A stretch of 64,000 bases of DNA from an uncultured Pseudohongiella sp. (GTDB taxonomy: Bacteria > Pseudomonadota > Gammaproteobacteria > Pseudomonadales > Pseudohongiellaceae). Shown piece after piece: positions 7,633-16,402 of this stretch. The DNA lies in assembly GCA_951812965.1 (NCBI GenBank), contig OX638341.1, positions 664,438 through 728,437 of the forward strand. Direction: 5' to 3'. The notes under the pieces are model-generated. The model was not told the origin of the DNA and made no database searches. It saw only the letters and a program-made list of their open reading frames with translations. A program made the translations under genes and the position numbers. Positions within the stretch are counted from its first letter, which is position 1; each line of letters opens with the position of its first letter.

Positions 7633-10600
7633 TTACATGAAATCCCGGGACGAGGTTTCCATCTCGCCCAGCCAATGACTCAGGTCGGTCAACCGGTGGG
7701 CGATGAGATGGATCACGTCGCCGCTTTGCTGCACGTGTCCGATCACGCCGAGCAGGCGCGCCCGCCGCACCACCGGGCGCTGCCGCTCGCTTAGCGTGGG
7801 CCAGACCACCACGTTGACCGTCCCGCTTTCGTCTTCCAGGGTGAGAAAGGTGACTCCCGAGGCCGTCATCGGCCGTTGCCGGCAGGTCACCAGCCCGGCC
7901 ACCTTGGCCCCGCGGCCATCGCCGATCTCTCCGAGTTCTTTTGCCGGCACGACCTGGAAACGGTCGAGACGTTCGCGAAACAGCGCCAGCGGATGCCGGC
8001 GCAAGCTGAAACCGGTGGCGCCGTAATCGGCGGCGATGTTCTGCCATTCGTCGGGCACCGGTAATAATACGTCGATTCCCGGAGTCTCGGCGCCGAAACC
8101 GATAGCGGCGAACAGGCCGTCGATGGCCCCCGTTCCCGCGCTGTACCAGAAAGCGCGATGTCGGTCCCCGGCGAGTTCGTGCAAGGCGTCAGCGGCGGCC
8201 AGCGCTTCCAGATCCTTCTTGCCGATACCGCTGCGGAACACCAGTTCCTCGATGCCGGCAAAAACTCCGCCGACCCGAGCCTCGCAAATCGCCTCGGCTG
8301 CCTTTCGCGACAGGCCCTTCACCTGGTTGAAACCGATCCGCAGGCGCGGCTCGAGCACTTGCAGCGCATGTTCCCGCGGCCGCGCGAAACCCGCGGGTAT
8401 CTCCAGGCTGCAATCGGCCAGGCTGTGATTGACGTGGACCGGCAGCACTTCGACGCCATGGGCGCGGGCGTCGCGGATCAGTTGCGGCGGCGCGTAGAAC
8501 CCCATCGGCTGGCTGTTGAGCAAGGCGCAGCAGAAGGCCGCCGGATGATAGTGCTTGAGCCAGGACGAGACATAAGCCAGCAAGGCGAAGCTCGAGGAAT
8601 GGGATTCCGGGAAGCCGTAATCGCCGAAACCGAGGATCTGGCGAAAGAGCCGCTCGGCGAACTCCTGCTCATAACCGCGCTCGAGCATGCCCTGGATGAG
8701 CTTCTCACGATACGGCTCGAGTCCGCCCTTGCGCTTCCAGGCGGCCATGGCGCGGCGCAACTGATCGGCTTCGCCGCCGCTGAAGCCCGCCGCCACCATG
8801 GCCAGTTTCATGACCTGTTCCTGGAAGATCGGCACCCCCAGCGTGCGTTCGAGCACCTCCTTCGTTTCCTTGCTGGGATAGACGATTTCCTCTTCCCCGT
8901 TGCGCCGGTTGAGATAAGGGTGGACCATGTCTCCCTGGATGGGTCCGGGACGCACGATGGCGATCTGGATCACCAGGTCGTAGTAATTGCGCGGCCGCAG
9001 CCGCGGCAGCATGCTCATCTGGGCGCGGGATTCGATCTGGAACACGCCGAGGGTGTCGGCCCGGCCCATCATGTCGTAGACCTGCGGGTCTTCCGCGGGA
9101 ATGCGGTCCATGCTCAGGGCCCGGCTGCTATAGGCGCTGACCAGTTCCAGGCACTTGCGAATCGCGGTAAGCATGCCCAGGGCCAGCACATCGACCTTCA
9201 ACAGGCCGAGGGCTTCGAGATCGTCCTTCTCCCACTGGATCACGGTGCGGTCCGCCATCGCGGCGTTCTCGATGGGTACGAGCCGGGTGAGCGACCCCCG
9301 GCTGATGACAAAGCCGCCCACGTGCTGCGACAAATGCCTGGGAAAGCCCTGCAGAGCCTTTGTCAGCGTCAGCAACCTGCGCATCCTGGGGTCGGTGTAG
9401 TCGACATTGGCGTCCTGGAGTTGCTCTTTCAGGTCAGATCCCCACCAGTGGATCGACTTGGCGAGATGATCGATCAGCCCCGGCGCCAGGCCCAGCGCCT
9501 TGCCCACATCGCGCACCGCGCTCCGGGGCCGGTAGCAGATCACCGTCGCCGCCAGCGCGGCCCGGTCGCGACCATAACGCTCATAAATGTACTGGATGAC
9601 TTCCTCGCGCCGTGAATGTTCGAAATCGACGTCGATGTCCGGCGGCTCGTCGCGCTCCCGGGAGATGAAGCGCTCGAACAGCAGCTCGATCCGGGACGGA
9701 TCGACTTCGGTGATCCCCAGGCAATAGCACACCGCCGAATTGGCCGCCGAGCCCCGCCCCTGGCAAAGAATTCCGCGGCCGCGGGCAAAATCCACCACGT
9801 CATGGACGGTGAGAAAATAATGCTCGTAACGCAACTCGCGAATCAGCGCCAGTTCCTTCTTCACCAGCAGGCGCACTTTCGCCGGTGCGCCTTCGGGCCA
9901 GCGCCGCCGCATTCCCCTGATTGTCAGCCTCCATAGCCAGCCATGGGCGGTATAGGCCTCGGGCACGAGTTCGAGCGGATATTCGTAGCGCAACTCATCG
10001 AGCGAGAAATTGCATAGCCCGGCGATTTTCACCGTCGCCGCGAGCAACTCCTGTGGATACAGCCGAGCAAGCCGGGCGCGGCCGCGCAGATGCCGCTGGG
10101 CGTTGCATTCGCCGTCGAGACCGAGTTCGGCGATGGTCCTGCCGAGGCGGATGGCGTCGAGAATATCCTTCAGCGGACGCCGCTCCCGCACGTGCATACA
10201 GGCGCCGCCCGCGGCGCACAAGGGCAGGCCATGGCGTCGTCCGAGTTCGCGCGCTTGCCGCAGCAGGCGGCGGTCGTTCCCGCGCAACAGCGCCTCGACG
10301 GCAATCCAGGCCTGCCCGGCAAATCCCTCCCGCAGCCAGGCCGCCTCCTCTTCGACGGCATCCCGCGGCCGCGAAAAATCCGGCAGCCACAGCAACAGGC
10401 AATCGCCAGGTCGGTTCTGCCCGAGCATGGCGCGATCGATGCGATAACTGCCCTTGGGGCTGTCCCGCCGCGCGCAACTGATCAGATGACTCAGTTCTCC
10501 ATAGCCCTTGCGATTGCGCGCGAGCAGTACCAGCCGGCCGCCTTCCCGCAAGCGGAACTCGGCGCCGACGATCAACTTCAGGCCGTGTTCCTTCGCCGCC

Positions 10601-10827
10601 ACATGGGCCCGCACCACACCGCTCAGGGAACATTCGTCAGTAACGGCCAGGGCCCGGTAGCCAAGCGCCCGGGCGGTCTCCACGAGTTCTTCGGGAAACG
10701 AACCGCCGCGCAGAAAGCTGAAATTGGAAATGCAATACAGTTCCGCATAGGCCGGCAAGGCCCGCGGCGCACCGGCGGGAGAATCGGCGAAACGGGGCTT
10801 CGCCGCCGTGAACGACTGCTCGAACAT
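7633..10827 (-). CDS. dnaE2: error-prone DNA polymerase III alpha subunit DnaE2
   Basis: The 1064-aa product carries out translesion synthesis with ImuB. The order of parts is standard: an N-terminal PHP domain (about 25-230; YCISNFSFLRGGSFPEELV), palm with PPDIDVDFEHSRR near 396-408 carrying the catalytic Asps, the CRPRSAVRDVGKALGL finger region, FGDYGFPESHSSSFALLAYVS split near 740, and a C-terminal OB fold (about 955-1040). Length fits DnaE2 rather than the longer replicative DnaE1. ATG at 10827 has a GGAG 6 nt upstream, and a LexA box lies 21 nt upstream. It faces imuB instead of following it. Confidence 0.95.
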   Translation of the reverse strand: MFEQSFTAAKPRFADSPAGAPRALPAYAELYCISNFSFLRGGSFPEELVETARALGYRALAVTDECSLSGVVRAHVAAKEHGLKLIVGAEFRLREGGRLVLLARNRKGYGELSHLISCARRDSPKGSYRIDRAMLGQNRPGDCLLLWLPDFSRPRDAVEEEAAWLREGFAGQAWIAVEALLRGNDRRLLRQARELGRRHGLPLCAAGGACMHVRERRPLKDILDAIRLGRTIAELGLDGECNAQRHLRGRARLARLYPQELLAATVKIAGLCNFSLDELRYEYPLELVPEAYTAHGWLWRLTIRGMRRRWPEGAPAKVRLLVKKELALIRELRYEHYFLTVHDVVDFARGRGILCQGRGSAANSAVCYCLGITEVDPSRIELLFERFISRERDEPPDIDVDFEHSRREEVIQYIYERYGRDRAALAATVICYRPRSAVRDVGKALGLAPGLIDHLAKSIHWWGSDLKEQLQDANVDYTDPRMRRLLTLTKALQGFPRHLSQHVGGFVISRGSLTRLVPIENAAMADRTVIQWEKDDLEALGLLKVDVLALGMLTAIRKCLELVSAYSSRALSMDRIPAEDPQVYDMMGRADTLGVFQIESRAQMSMLPRLRPRNYYDLVIQIAIVRPGPIQGDMVHPYLNRRNGEEEIVYPSKETKEVLERTLGVPIFQEQVMKLAMVAAGFSGGEADQLRRAMAAWKRKGGLEPYREKLIQGMLERGYEQEFAERLFRQILGFGDYGFPESHSSSFALLAYVSSWLKHYHPAAFCCALLNSQPMGFYAPPQLIRDARAHGVEVLPVHVNHSLADCSLEIPAGFARPREHALQVLEPRLRIGFNQVKGLSRKAAEAICEARVGGVFAGIEELVFRSGIGKKDLEALAAADALHELAGDRHRAFWYSAGTGAIDGLFAAIGFGAETPGIDVLLPVPDEWQNIAADYGATGFSLRRHPLALFRERLDRFQVVPAKELGEIGDGRGAKVAGLVTCRQRPMTASGVTFLTLEDESGTVNVVVWPTLSERQRPVVRRARLLGVIGHVQQSGDVIHLIAHRLTDLSHWLGEMETSSRDFM

Positions 10828-10848
10828 GCCGGCTCCGGGCTGAAACTA

Positions 10849-10864
10849 CTGTATGAATTTACAG
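10849..10864 (-). promoter_or_regulatory. LexA (SOS) box of dnaE2
   Basis: CTGTATGAATTTACAG (plus strand) is a second perfect CTGT-N8-ACAG site. It sits 21 nt before the dnaE2 ATG. The two mutasome genes therefore have separate, independent LexA operators. Confidence 0.9.
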
Positions 10865-10911
10865 TATTTCGGAGCACCTGGAAACCTGCATGCAGAAGCC
10901 GGATGGACCTC

Positions 10912-11739
10912 TTACAACCGGTAGCGAATGCCGAGTTCGATGAAGTGGGTCTTCTGTTCGGTCAGCGCGTTGACGCTGGCGTTTTCGTTGAGGCCGGAAT
11001 ACTCGATGTCGCCGCTGGCCTGATAGCGATAACCGAGCTGGATCAGGGTCGAGTCGGAAAGCTCCCAACTTACTCCACCGCCGAAATGGTAGGCGGAGGT
11101 CGTGTCCTTGGGCGACAATTCCGGCACGAAGCCCGGCGGCAAGGCTATGTTGGGAAGTCCATTGGCGGAGGTGATCGCGTTCGCCACGACCTGGGCGAGT
11201 CCGTTGGTGTCGTATTCAACGTCGCCGAAATCGACCGCAAGCTCGCCGAACCCCGCGCCGATGTACGGTGTCCACTGGCCGGCGGTATCGAAGTCGTACC
11301 AGACATTGAGCATGGTGGCGGTCTGGGAAGCCGCCCCGCTGACGGGTAGTTCGGTAGATTCCGTCAACTGGAAATTGAGGAGGGGAACGGCAATATCGTT
11401 GTAGAACAACTTGCTGACTTCAGCCGAGGCATGATAGGCCTCGAATTCGATGCGCAGGCCGCTTTCGAAGGCGTAACCGAAGGAGCCTCCGATCTTGTAG
11501 CCGGTATCGAACTCGTTCAGCGTGGTCGCCTCGTAACCCAATGTGAACGGCACGAAATTCTCGCCGCTGGTAAAGGATTCGGTATCGTCGATGAACATCA
11601 GCGGGATGTTGGCGCCGATGTACCAGCCACCGCCTTCGCCGGTCTGGGCCCGGGCCTGGGACGCCGCCAGTGCGATCAGCGAAATGGAAATCGCCAGGAC
11701 GGCGCCAGCCCGGCCAAACACGCTTCGTTCCTTGTTCAT
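10912..11739 (-). CDS. outer-membrane beta-barrel protein (OmpA-like/P44-Msp2 type)
   Basis: A 275-aa protein with a signal peptide (about 1-31, ending ARA|Q) followed by strands with alternating hydrophobic residues: GWYIGANIPLMF, TGYKIGGSFGYAF, LRIEFEAYH, WTPYIGAGFGEL, YHFGGGVSWEL, LIQLGYRYQ. The C-terminus FIELGIRYRL is a BAM-type signal ending in a hydrophobic residue after an aromatic and charged pattern. It looks like the surface-antigen/OMP barrel family. A strong SD (GGGGAGA) precedes the ATG. It is divergent from the D-aminoacylase-like gene, with 143 bp of shared upstream DNA. Confidence 0.75.
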   Translation of the reverse strand: MNKERSVFGRAGAVLAISISLIALAASQARAQTGEGGGWYIGANIPLMFIDDTESFTSGENFVPFTLGYEATTLNEFDTGYKIGGSFGYAFESGLRIEFEAYHASAEVSKLFYNDIAVPLLNFQLTESTELPVSGAASQTATMLNVWYDFDTAGQWTPYIGAGFGELAVDFGDVEYDTNGLAQVVANAITSANGLPNIALPPGFVPELSPKDTTSAYHFGGGVSWELSDSTLIQLGYRYQASGDIEYSGLNENASVNALTEQKTHFIELGIRYRL

Positions 11740-11882
11740 GATCTTTTCTCCCCTGCTTCGGATGAGGTTGCGGCCAGTTGAACGCTGATAAGGAGAATGA
11801 CCGAAAACACCGAAAACCGCAATTCGCTTTTCCGACTCCGGGCGTTATCATTCGCTGATTGACGGCAATCGGAAATCCAGAT

Positions 11883-13559
11883 ATGAGTTTCATTTCCCGC
11901 TCCCGGGCGCGAACCGTTTTCGCCTTCCTTTTGCTCACGGGCCTGTTCGCCTGCAGTCCCGGCTATGACGTTCTCATCACCGACGGGCTGATTTACGACG
12001 GCAACGGCGGCGCGCCCTATGTGGCCGATATCGGCATCAACGGCGACCGGGTCGCGGCGATCGGCGAGCTGAGCGGCAATGCCGAACTCACTATCGACGC
12101 GAGCGGCCTCGCGGTGGCGCCGGGCTTCATCAACATGCTCAGTTGGGCCACCGATTCCCTGCTCATCGACGGTCGCAGCCAGAGCGACATCCGCCAGGGC
12201 GTGACGCTCGAGGTATTCGGCGAAGGCCGTTCCGAGGGGCCGCTCAACGAAGCCATGAAAGCGGAAATGAGTGCGCCCTGGGCGGGAGAATGGACCTCTC
12301 TCGGCGAATATCTTGAATACATGGTCGAGCAGGGCGTGTCGCCCAATGTCGCTTCCTTCGTCGGCGCGACAACCGTGCGCATACACGAACTCGGTTACGA
12401 AGACCGCGCGCCGACCGACGACGAACTTCAGCGCATGCGCGACCTCGTGCGCCAGGCCATGGAAGAAGGCGCCCTCGGTCTCGGCTCTTCGCTGATCTAC
12501 GCGCCGGCTTTCTATGCCGACACCGCGGAACTCGTGGAACTCGCGAAGGTCGCCGGTGAGTACGGCGGCATGTATATCTCGCACCTGCGCAGCGAGGGCA
12601 ATCGCCTGCTGGAAGCGCTGGACGAGTTGATCCACATCGCCAGGGAGGCGGACATTCCCGCCGAGGTCTATCACCTGAAGATGGGCGGCCGCGAGAACTG
12701 GGACAAGTTCGACGATGTCGTCGCCAGGGTCGAAGCCGCCCGCGCCGAGGGTCTGCGCATCACCGCTGACATCTACACCTATACCGCCGGCTCGACCGGC
12801 CTCGACGCCGGCATGCCGCCCTGGGTGCAGGAAGGCGGCTATGCCGCCTGGGCCGAACGGCTGCAGGATCCGGAAATCCGCGCCCGGGTGCTGGAAGAAA
12901 TGACTACTCCCACGAACGAGTGGGAAAACCTGATGCTCGCCGCGGGCCCGGAAGGCACCTTGCTGGTCGGCTTCGAGAATCCCGAACTGCGCCGCTACGC
13001 CGGCATGACCCTGGGCGAAGTCGCCGAAGAACGGGGAGCCACACCGGCAGAAACCGCCATCGACCTCGTCGTCGAGGACGGCAGCCGGGTGCAGGTCGTC
13101 TATTTCCTGATGTCGGAAGAGAACGTGGCGAAAGGCATCGCCCTGCCCTGGGTCAGTTTCGCCTCGGACGCGGCGTCGATGGCGCCGGAGGGTGAATTCC
13201 TCGATCGCATGACCCACCCCCGCGCCTACGGCAATTTCGCCCGAGTACTCGGAAAATACGTGCGCGACGAACAGGTCATCACCCTGGAAGACGCAGTCCG
13301 CAAATTAACGAAATTGCCGGCCACGAATCTGGGAATCCGCGACCGCGGCGAACTGCGCGAAGGCTTCCACGCCGATATCGCCATCTTCGACCCGGACGAA
13401 GTGCAGGACCACGCAACCTACGACGACCCGCACCGTTATTCCACCGGCATGGTGCACGTCCTGGTCAACGGCGTCCCGGTGTTGCGCAACGGCGAACACA
13501 CCGGCGCCCTCCCTGGTCAAGTCGTGCGCGGCCCTGGGTGGGCAGGATGGAACCAATAA
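11883..13559 (+). CDS. D-aminoacylase-like amidohydrolase, lipoprotein, N-terminal HxH motif absent
   Basis: About 558 aa. The N-terminus carries a lipoprotein signal with lipobox LFAC near residue 24, so the protein is membrane-anchored. ATG 11883 gives this signal directly; the longer frame needs a TTG at 11859. The body fits the N-acyl-D-amino-acid deacylase family (YDVLITDGLIYDGNG, EGALGLGSSLIYAPAFYA, MYISHLRSEG, the EVYHLKMGG region, ASDAASMAPEG, FHADIAIFDPDEVQ). The usual PGFIDxHxH metal motif is replaced by APGFINMLSWATD, so two canonical zinc ligands are missing. The SHLRSE, YHLK and SD ligand segments remain. It may use a different metal set or substrate. It is a paralogue of the gene at 32005-33597. 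Confidence 0.8.
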   Translation: MSFISRSRARTVFAFLLLTGLFACSPGYDVLITDGLIYDGNGGAPYVADIGINGDRVAAIGELSGNAELTIDASGLAVAPGFINMLSWATDSLLIDGRSQSDIRQGVTLEVFGEGRSEGPLNEAMKAEMSAPWAGEWTSLGEYLEYMVEQGVSPNVASFVGATTVRIHELGYEDRAPTDDELQRMRDLVRQAMEEGALGLGSSLIYAPAFYADTAELVELAKVAGEYGGMYISHLRSEGNRLLEALDELIHIAREADIPAEVYHLKMGGRENWDKFDDVVARVEAARAEGLRITADIYTYTAGSTGLDAGMPPWVQEGGYAAWAERLQDPEIRARVLEEMTTPTNEWENLMLAAGPEGTLLVGFENPELRRYAGMTLGEVAEERGATPAETAIDLVVEDGSRVQVVYFLMSEENVAKGIALPWVSFASDAASMAPEGEFLDRMTHPRAYGNFARVLGKYVRDEQVITLEDAVRKLTKLPATNLGIRDRGELREGFHADIAIFDPDEVQDHATYDDPHRYSTGMVHVLVNGVPVLRNGEHTGALPGQVVRGPGWAGWNQ

Positions 13560-13560
13560 C

Positions 13561-13651
13561 GGGCGAGGCATGCCTCGCCCCTACGCACGACCGCCTGTAC
13601 AGGGGTCGCCTATACACAATACCGCCTGTAGGGACGACGCATGCGTCGCCC
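13561..13651. repeat. pair of 20-bp palindromes (one of each variant)
   Basis: The AGG-type palindrome at 13561-13580 starts 1 nt after the D-aminoacylase-like stop. The ACG-type palindrome with one extra base is at 13631-13651. The pair is in [pal]CTAC...GTAG[pal] arrangement, like inverted REP pairs. The 50 bp between them contain two copies of ACCGCCTGTA. Confidence 0.85.
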
Positions 13652-13667
13652 GCTCGTGACAGATCGG

Positions 13668-14666
13668 TTACTCCGACCCTTCTTCCGCCGCCAGCGCCTC
13701 CTGAGCCCGGGCGCCGCGGATGATGTTGGTCATGCCGTAATTGCCTTCGTGGCAGGCGTATTCGTATAGCTGGCCGGCCACCTTGGTCATCGGCACGATC
13801 ACCGTCATCTTGTCGGTGAAGGTCGACGGATCGTCAATGGTCCACTCGTAATCGACAGTAAACTCGTCGATGCGGGTGAATTTCTCGGTCAGCACCTTGT
13901 CGGCCGAATGACCGAATCCGCCGAAGCTCTGGGTAAGCCCATTGAAATTGCGGGTTTCCACCACCAGCGTATCTCCATCGAAATAACCGCGGGAATCGCC
14001 TGACCAGAGCCCGATATCCTCATCGAGCGGAGGACGCTCGCCGATGGGCACGATGCGGGCGTCGTGAATCATCTCGGTGAGGATGACCGCGGTGTCCCTG
14101 TTCTGAAAGATCTGCACATTGTTGTTGTACAGGCTTGGCATGAACGGCGGGCCGGAATTGAAGCCGACAATGCAGCGCTCCGACAGCCCGCGGTCCTCCG
14201 GACCGTCCTTGCCGATGCCGCCGACCACGAATCGCACAGGGCGGTCCCCCGGTACGTCATCGCCAAGCCCGCCAAAAACGATATCCACGCCTTCCACCGG
14301 AGCCGGCATCCGCCCGTTAGTGGGATAGACGATATGCGATGTGCGAATGCGGTCGGTAATTCCGGCGCTTTCGACCCAGAAATCGTTATAACCACCCGGG
14401 TCGTTGGTCTCGTCAATCCGCGGCACAGCCTGATCGGAGGCGGCGTCCGCCGCGGCCAGGCGGGCGCTCAATTCCTCGACTTCCTCCGGCGTCATGAACT
14501 CACGGTCGCCGAAACGTTCAGGGCGAGTCAGCGGCACATTGGAAGAGAAATTCCACACGCCTTGCAGGTCGGGCTGTCCCCATTCCGTGCGCGGCGCAAC
14601 GTAATCATCCTGCGCAATCGCCGACCCCGAAATCAGCAACAAAATCAGGCCATAAATCTTATTCAT
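13668..14666 (-). CDS. exported protein of unknown function (paralogue of 43118-44128)
   Basis: About 332 aa with a signal peptide (ending SAIA|QD). ATG 14666 is preferred: it has AGTGGAG upstream and starts the signal peptide directly, while the longer frame needs a TTG. Conserved blocks are shared with the gene at 43118: RTEWGQPDLQGVW, SGPPFMPSLYNNNVQI, VILTEMIHDARI, DSRGYFDGDTLVVETRNF and, near the end, YEYACHEGNYGM. The family seems common in environmental Proteobacteria and Acidobacteria, but I know no tested function. The exposed Cys-His-Glu in CHEGN could be a binding site. It is convergent with the upstream gene and followed by the 13631 palindrome. Confidence 0.75.
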   Translation of the reverse strand: MNKIYGLILLLISGSAIAQDDYVAPRTEWGQPDLQGVWNFSSNVPLTRPERFGDREFMTPEEVEELSARLAAADAASDQAVPRIDETNDPGGYNDFWVESAGITDRIRTSHIVYPTNGRMPAPVEGVDIVFGGLGDDVPGDRPVRFVVGGIGKDGPEDRGLSERCIVGFNSGPPFMPSLYNNNVQIFQNRDTAVILTEMIHDARIVPIGERPPLDEDIGLWSGDSRGYFDGDTLVVETRNFNGLTQSFGGFGHSADKVLTEKFTRIDEFTVDYEWTIDDPSTFTDKMTVIVPMTKVAGQLYEYACHEGNYGMTNIIRGARAQEALAAEEGSE

Positions 14667-14756
14667 GGAAAGCAGCGCTCCACTCTCAATCAAAGAGCTT
14701 CACCGTAGACCCTTTCCCACCCCGAATCAAGCAGGCAAATTTCCCTTTCATGGGTT

Positions 14757-14801
14757 TGTGGCTTCAATCCGTCGCTGTCGGGTGGCGTGATGTGCAGCGG
14801 C
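14757..14801. repeat. solitary arm of the long-hairpin repeat family
   Basis: These 45 bp match one arm and the outer tail (GTGGCTTCAATCCGTCGC) of the long-hairpin family seen at 24683-24790 and 53593-53705. The arm stops exactly where the tandem palindrome array begins at 14802, as if the array replaced the rest of the hairpin. Confidence 0.7.
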
Positions 14802-15431
14802 GGGCGAGGCATGCCTCGCCCCTACAATCGATCAAGCAACGTGAAGTCTCGTCTGTTTCCGATAACGATCAATCACGGTCGCGGATACATTGTTCGTGCT
14901 AACGCGGTACGTCGAGGCTGTAGGGGCGAGGTATGCCTCGCCCTTGCAATCGATCAAGCAACGTGAAGTCTCGTCTGTTTCCGATAACGATCAATCGAGT
15001 TCGCGGATACATCGTTCGTGCTAACGCGGTACGTCGAGGCTGCAGGGGCAAGGCATGCCTCGCCCTTGCAATCGATCAAGCAACGTGAAGTCTCGTCTGT
15101 TTCCTATAACCATCAATCGCGGTCGCGGATACATCGTTCGTGCTATCGCGGTACGTCGAGGCTGTAGGGGCGAGGCATGCCTCGCCCTTGCAATCGATCA
15201 AGCAACGTGAAGTCTCGTCTGTTTCCGATAACGATCAATCGCGGTCGCGGATACATCGTTCGTGCTAACGCGGTACGTCGAGGCTGTAGGGGCGAGGCAT
15301 GCCTCGCCCTTGCAATCGATCAAGCAACGTGAAGTCTCGTCTGTTTCCGATAACGATCAATCGAGTTCGCGGATACATCGTTCGTGCTAACGCGGTACGT
15401 CGAGGCTGTAGGGGCGAGGCATGCCTCGCCC
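14802..15431. repeat. tandem array, five 122-bp units bounded by six 20-bp palindromes
   Basis: Palindromes start at 14802, 14924, 15046, 15168, 15290 and 15412, an exact 122-bp period. Each unit is palindrome + a 102-bp unique segment (CAATCGATCAAGCAACGTGA ... CGGTACGTCGAGGCTG) with a few point differences. All of the 793-bp gap between the flanking genes is explained by this array and the solitary hairpin arm. It is not a CRISPR: the units are near-identical throughout and have no variable spacers. Confidence 0.95.
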
Positions 15432-15459
15432 GTTTTCGCAATACCCCCTCCGTACTCGT

Positions 15460-16122
15460 TCAGAACGTCTTGCCGATGGTGAAGATTACGGCCTGGCTGG
15501 CGGCGGGATTGCCGTTGGCGTCGAACTGGCCGTTGCCTGCGCCGAATTCGTCGCTGCTGAAGATTGCCGCTACGCCGAAATCGATCTCGCTGACCGTGAG
15601 CCCATAGCCGATTTCAATGTAATTGCCGTCGAAATCGCCGCCGAACTGTCCAATCGTCCCATACAGTCCATTTTCGGCGCTGATCGTCGCCGCGAGAAAA
15701 TTGTAGTCCTGTTCCGGCCCGTCGAAATTACCGTAGGTGCCGAAGGAGTATTCGATTCCCAGCATGCCGTAGCCGAAATTCAGGTTCAGTTCTTCATAGG
15801 TGTCGTCGAAGTCGCCGGTGTAGTAATAGCCGGTGAACCCAACGCCCAGGGAGAATCCCGCGTCGGTCTCGACCCCGTAACCAAAATATCCGTCGACCTC
15901 CAGACCGTCGCCGACATCCGCCGTCCAGCCGCCGGCGTAGAAGCCGCCGTTGGTGAAGTCGATGCCCGCGCTGCCGGAAGATTCCTTCTGCAGAAGTCCT
16001 CGATAGTAATACTCGGAAGCCCAGCCTATGTTGTATGAAACTTCCTGTGCGCTGGTGACGCCGGAAAAACCGAAGCCGGCCAGAAGCAAAGTCCCCGCGG
16101 CGAGTAAAGTAGCCCTTTTCAT
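15460..16122 (-). CDS. TorF-family putative porin, probably nitrogen-regulated
   Basis: About 220 aa with a signal peptide (ending TSA|QE). It fits the TorF putative porin family: VSYNIGWASEYYYRG at the mature start, then SAGIDFTNGGFYAGGW, EVDGYFGYGVE and a C-terminal AVIFTIGKTF barrel signal ending in Phe. ATG 16122 is preceded by GGAGGAAG. Family members often sit beside glnK and amtB in other Gammaproteobacteria, and here the gene lies behind a sigma-54 promoter and an NtrC site. A role in uptake of a nitrogen compound across the outer membrane is inferred. Confidence 0.85.
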   Translation of the reverse strand: MKRATLLAAGTLLLAGFGFSGVTSAQEVSYNIGWASEYYYRGLLQKESSGSAGIDFTNGGFYAGGWTADVGDGLEVDGYFGYGVETDAGFSLGVGFTGYYYTGDFDDTYEELNLNFGYGMLGIEYSFGTYGNFDGPEQDYNFLAATISAENGLYGTIGQFGGDFDGNYIEIGYGLTVSEIDFGVAAIFSSDEFGAGNGQFDANGNPAASQAVIFTIGKTF

Positions 16123-16209
16123 AACTTCCTCCAATCCAATTCAGTTAATGCATGCCGAACGCATGCGGGGATCACCAAGTGATGCCTGCCGCGCTGCTTG
16201 CCAAATACG

Positions 16210-16225
16210 TGCAATCTTCAGGCCA
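16210..16225 (-). promoter_or_regulatory. sigma-54 (RpoN) promoter of the TorF porin
   Basis: Read on the minus strand, TGGCCTGAAGATTGCA matches the TGGCAC-N5-TTGCA consensus at 9 of 11 defined bases. The -24 GG and -12 GC are exactly spaced and the -12 element TTGCA is perfect. The predicted start near 16198 leaves a leader of about 75 nt before the ATG at 16122. Confidence 0.7.
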
Positions 16226-16289
16226 ACTTCAAAAATCCCAATAAAACCCGAAGATACTCCTGCTCTGCGCAACCCTCTCGAACACCTTA

Positions 16290-16306
16290 TGCATCAAAAT
16301 GGTGCA
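16290..16306. promoter_or_regulatory. NtrC enhancer-binding site
   Basis: TGCATCAAAATGGTGCA differs from the NtrC consensus TGCACCAAAATGGTGCA at one base. Its centre is about 100 bp upstream of the predicted sigma-54 start, the usual enhancer distance. It is also about 100 bp before the divergent serine hydrolase gene. Confidence 0.75.
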
Positions 16307-16402
16307 TCGCAATTGTCCCGGAGTACAGATTGATTGATCATTGGCCCGTAGCTGCCTTATGCTGCCCGTCTGCTGCGAAAACATCGAATGAGGCAAATTT
16401 TC

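Noticed and set aside
14802..15431. CRISPR array
   Set aside because: Whole 122-bp units are near-identical with no variable spacers, and no cas genes are present. The same holds for the 79-, 53- and 135-bp arrays.
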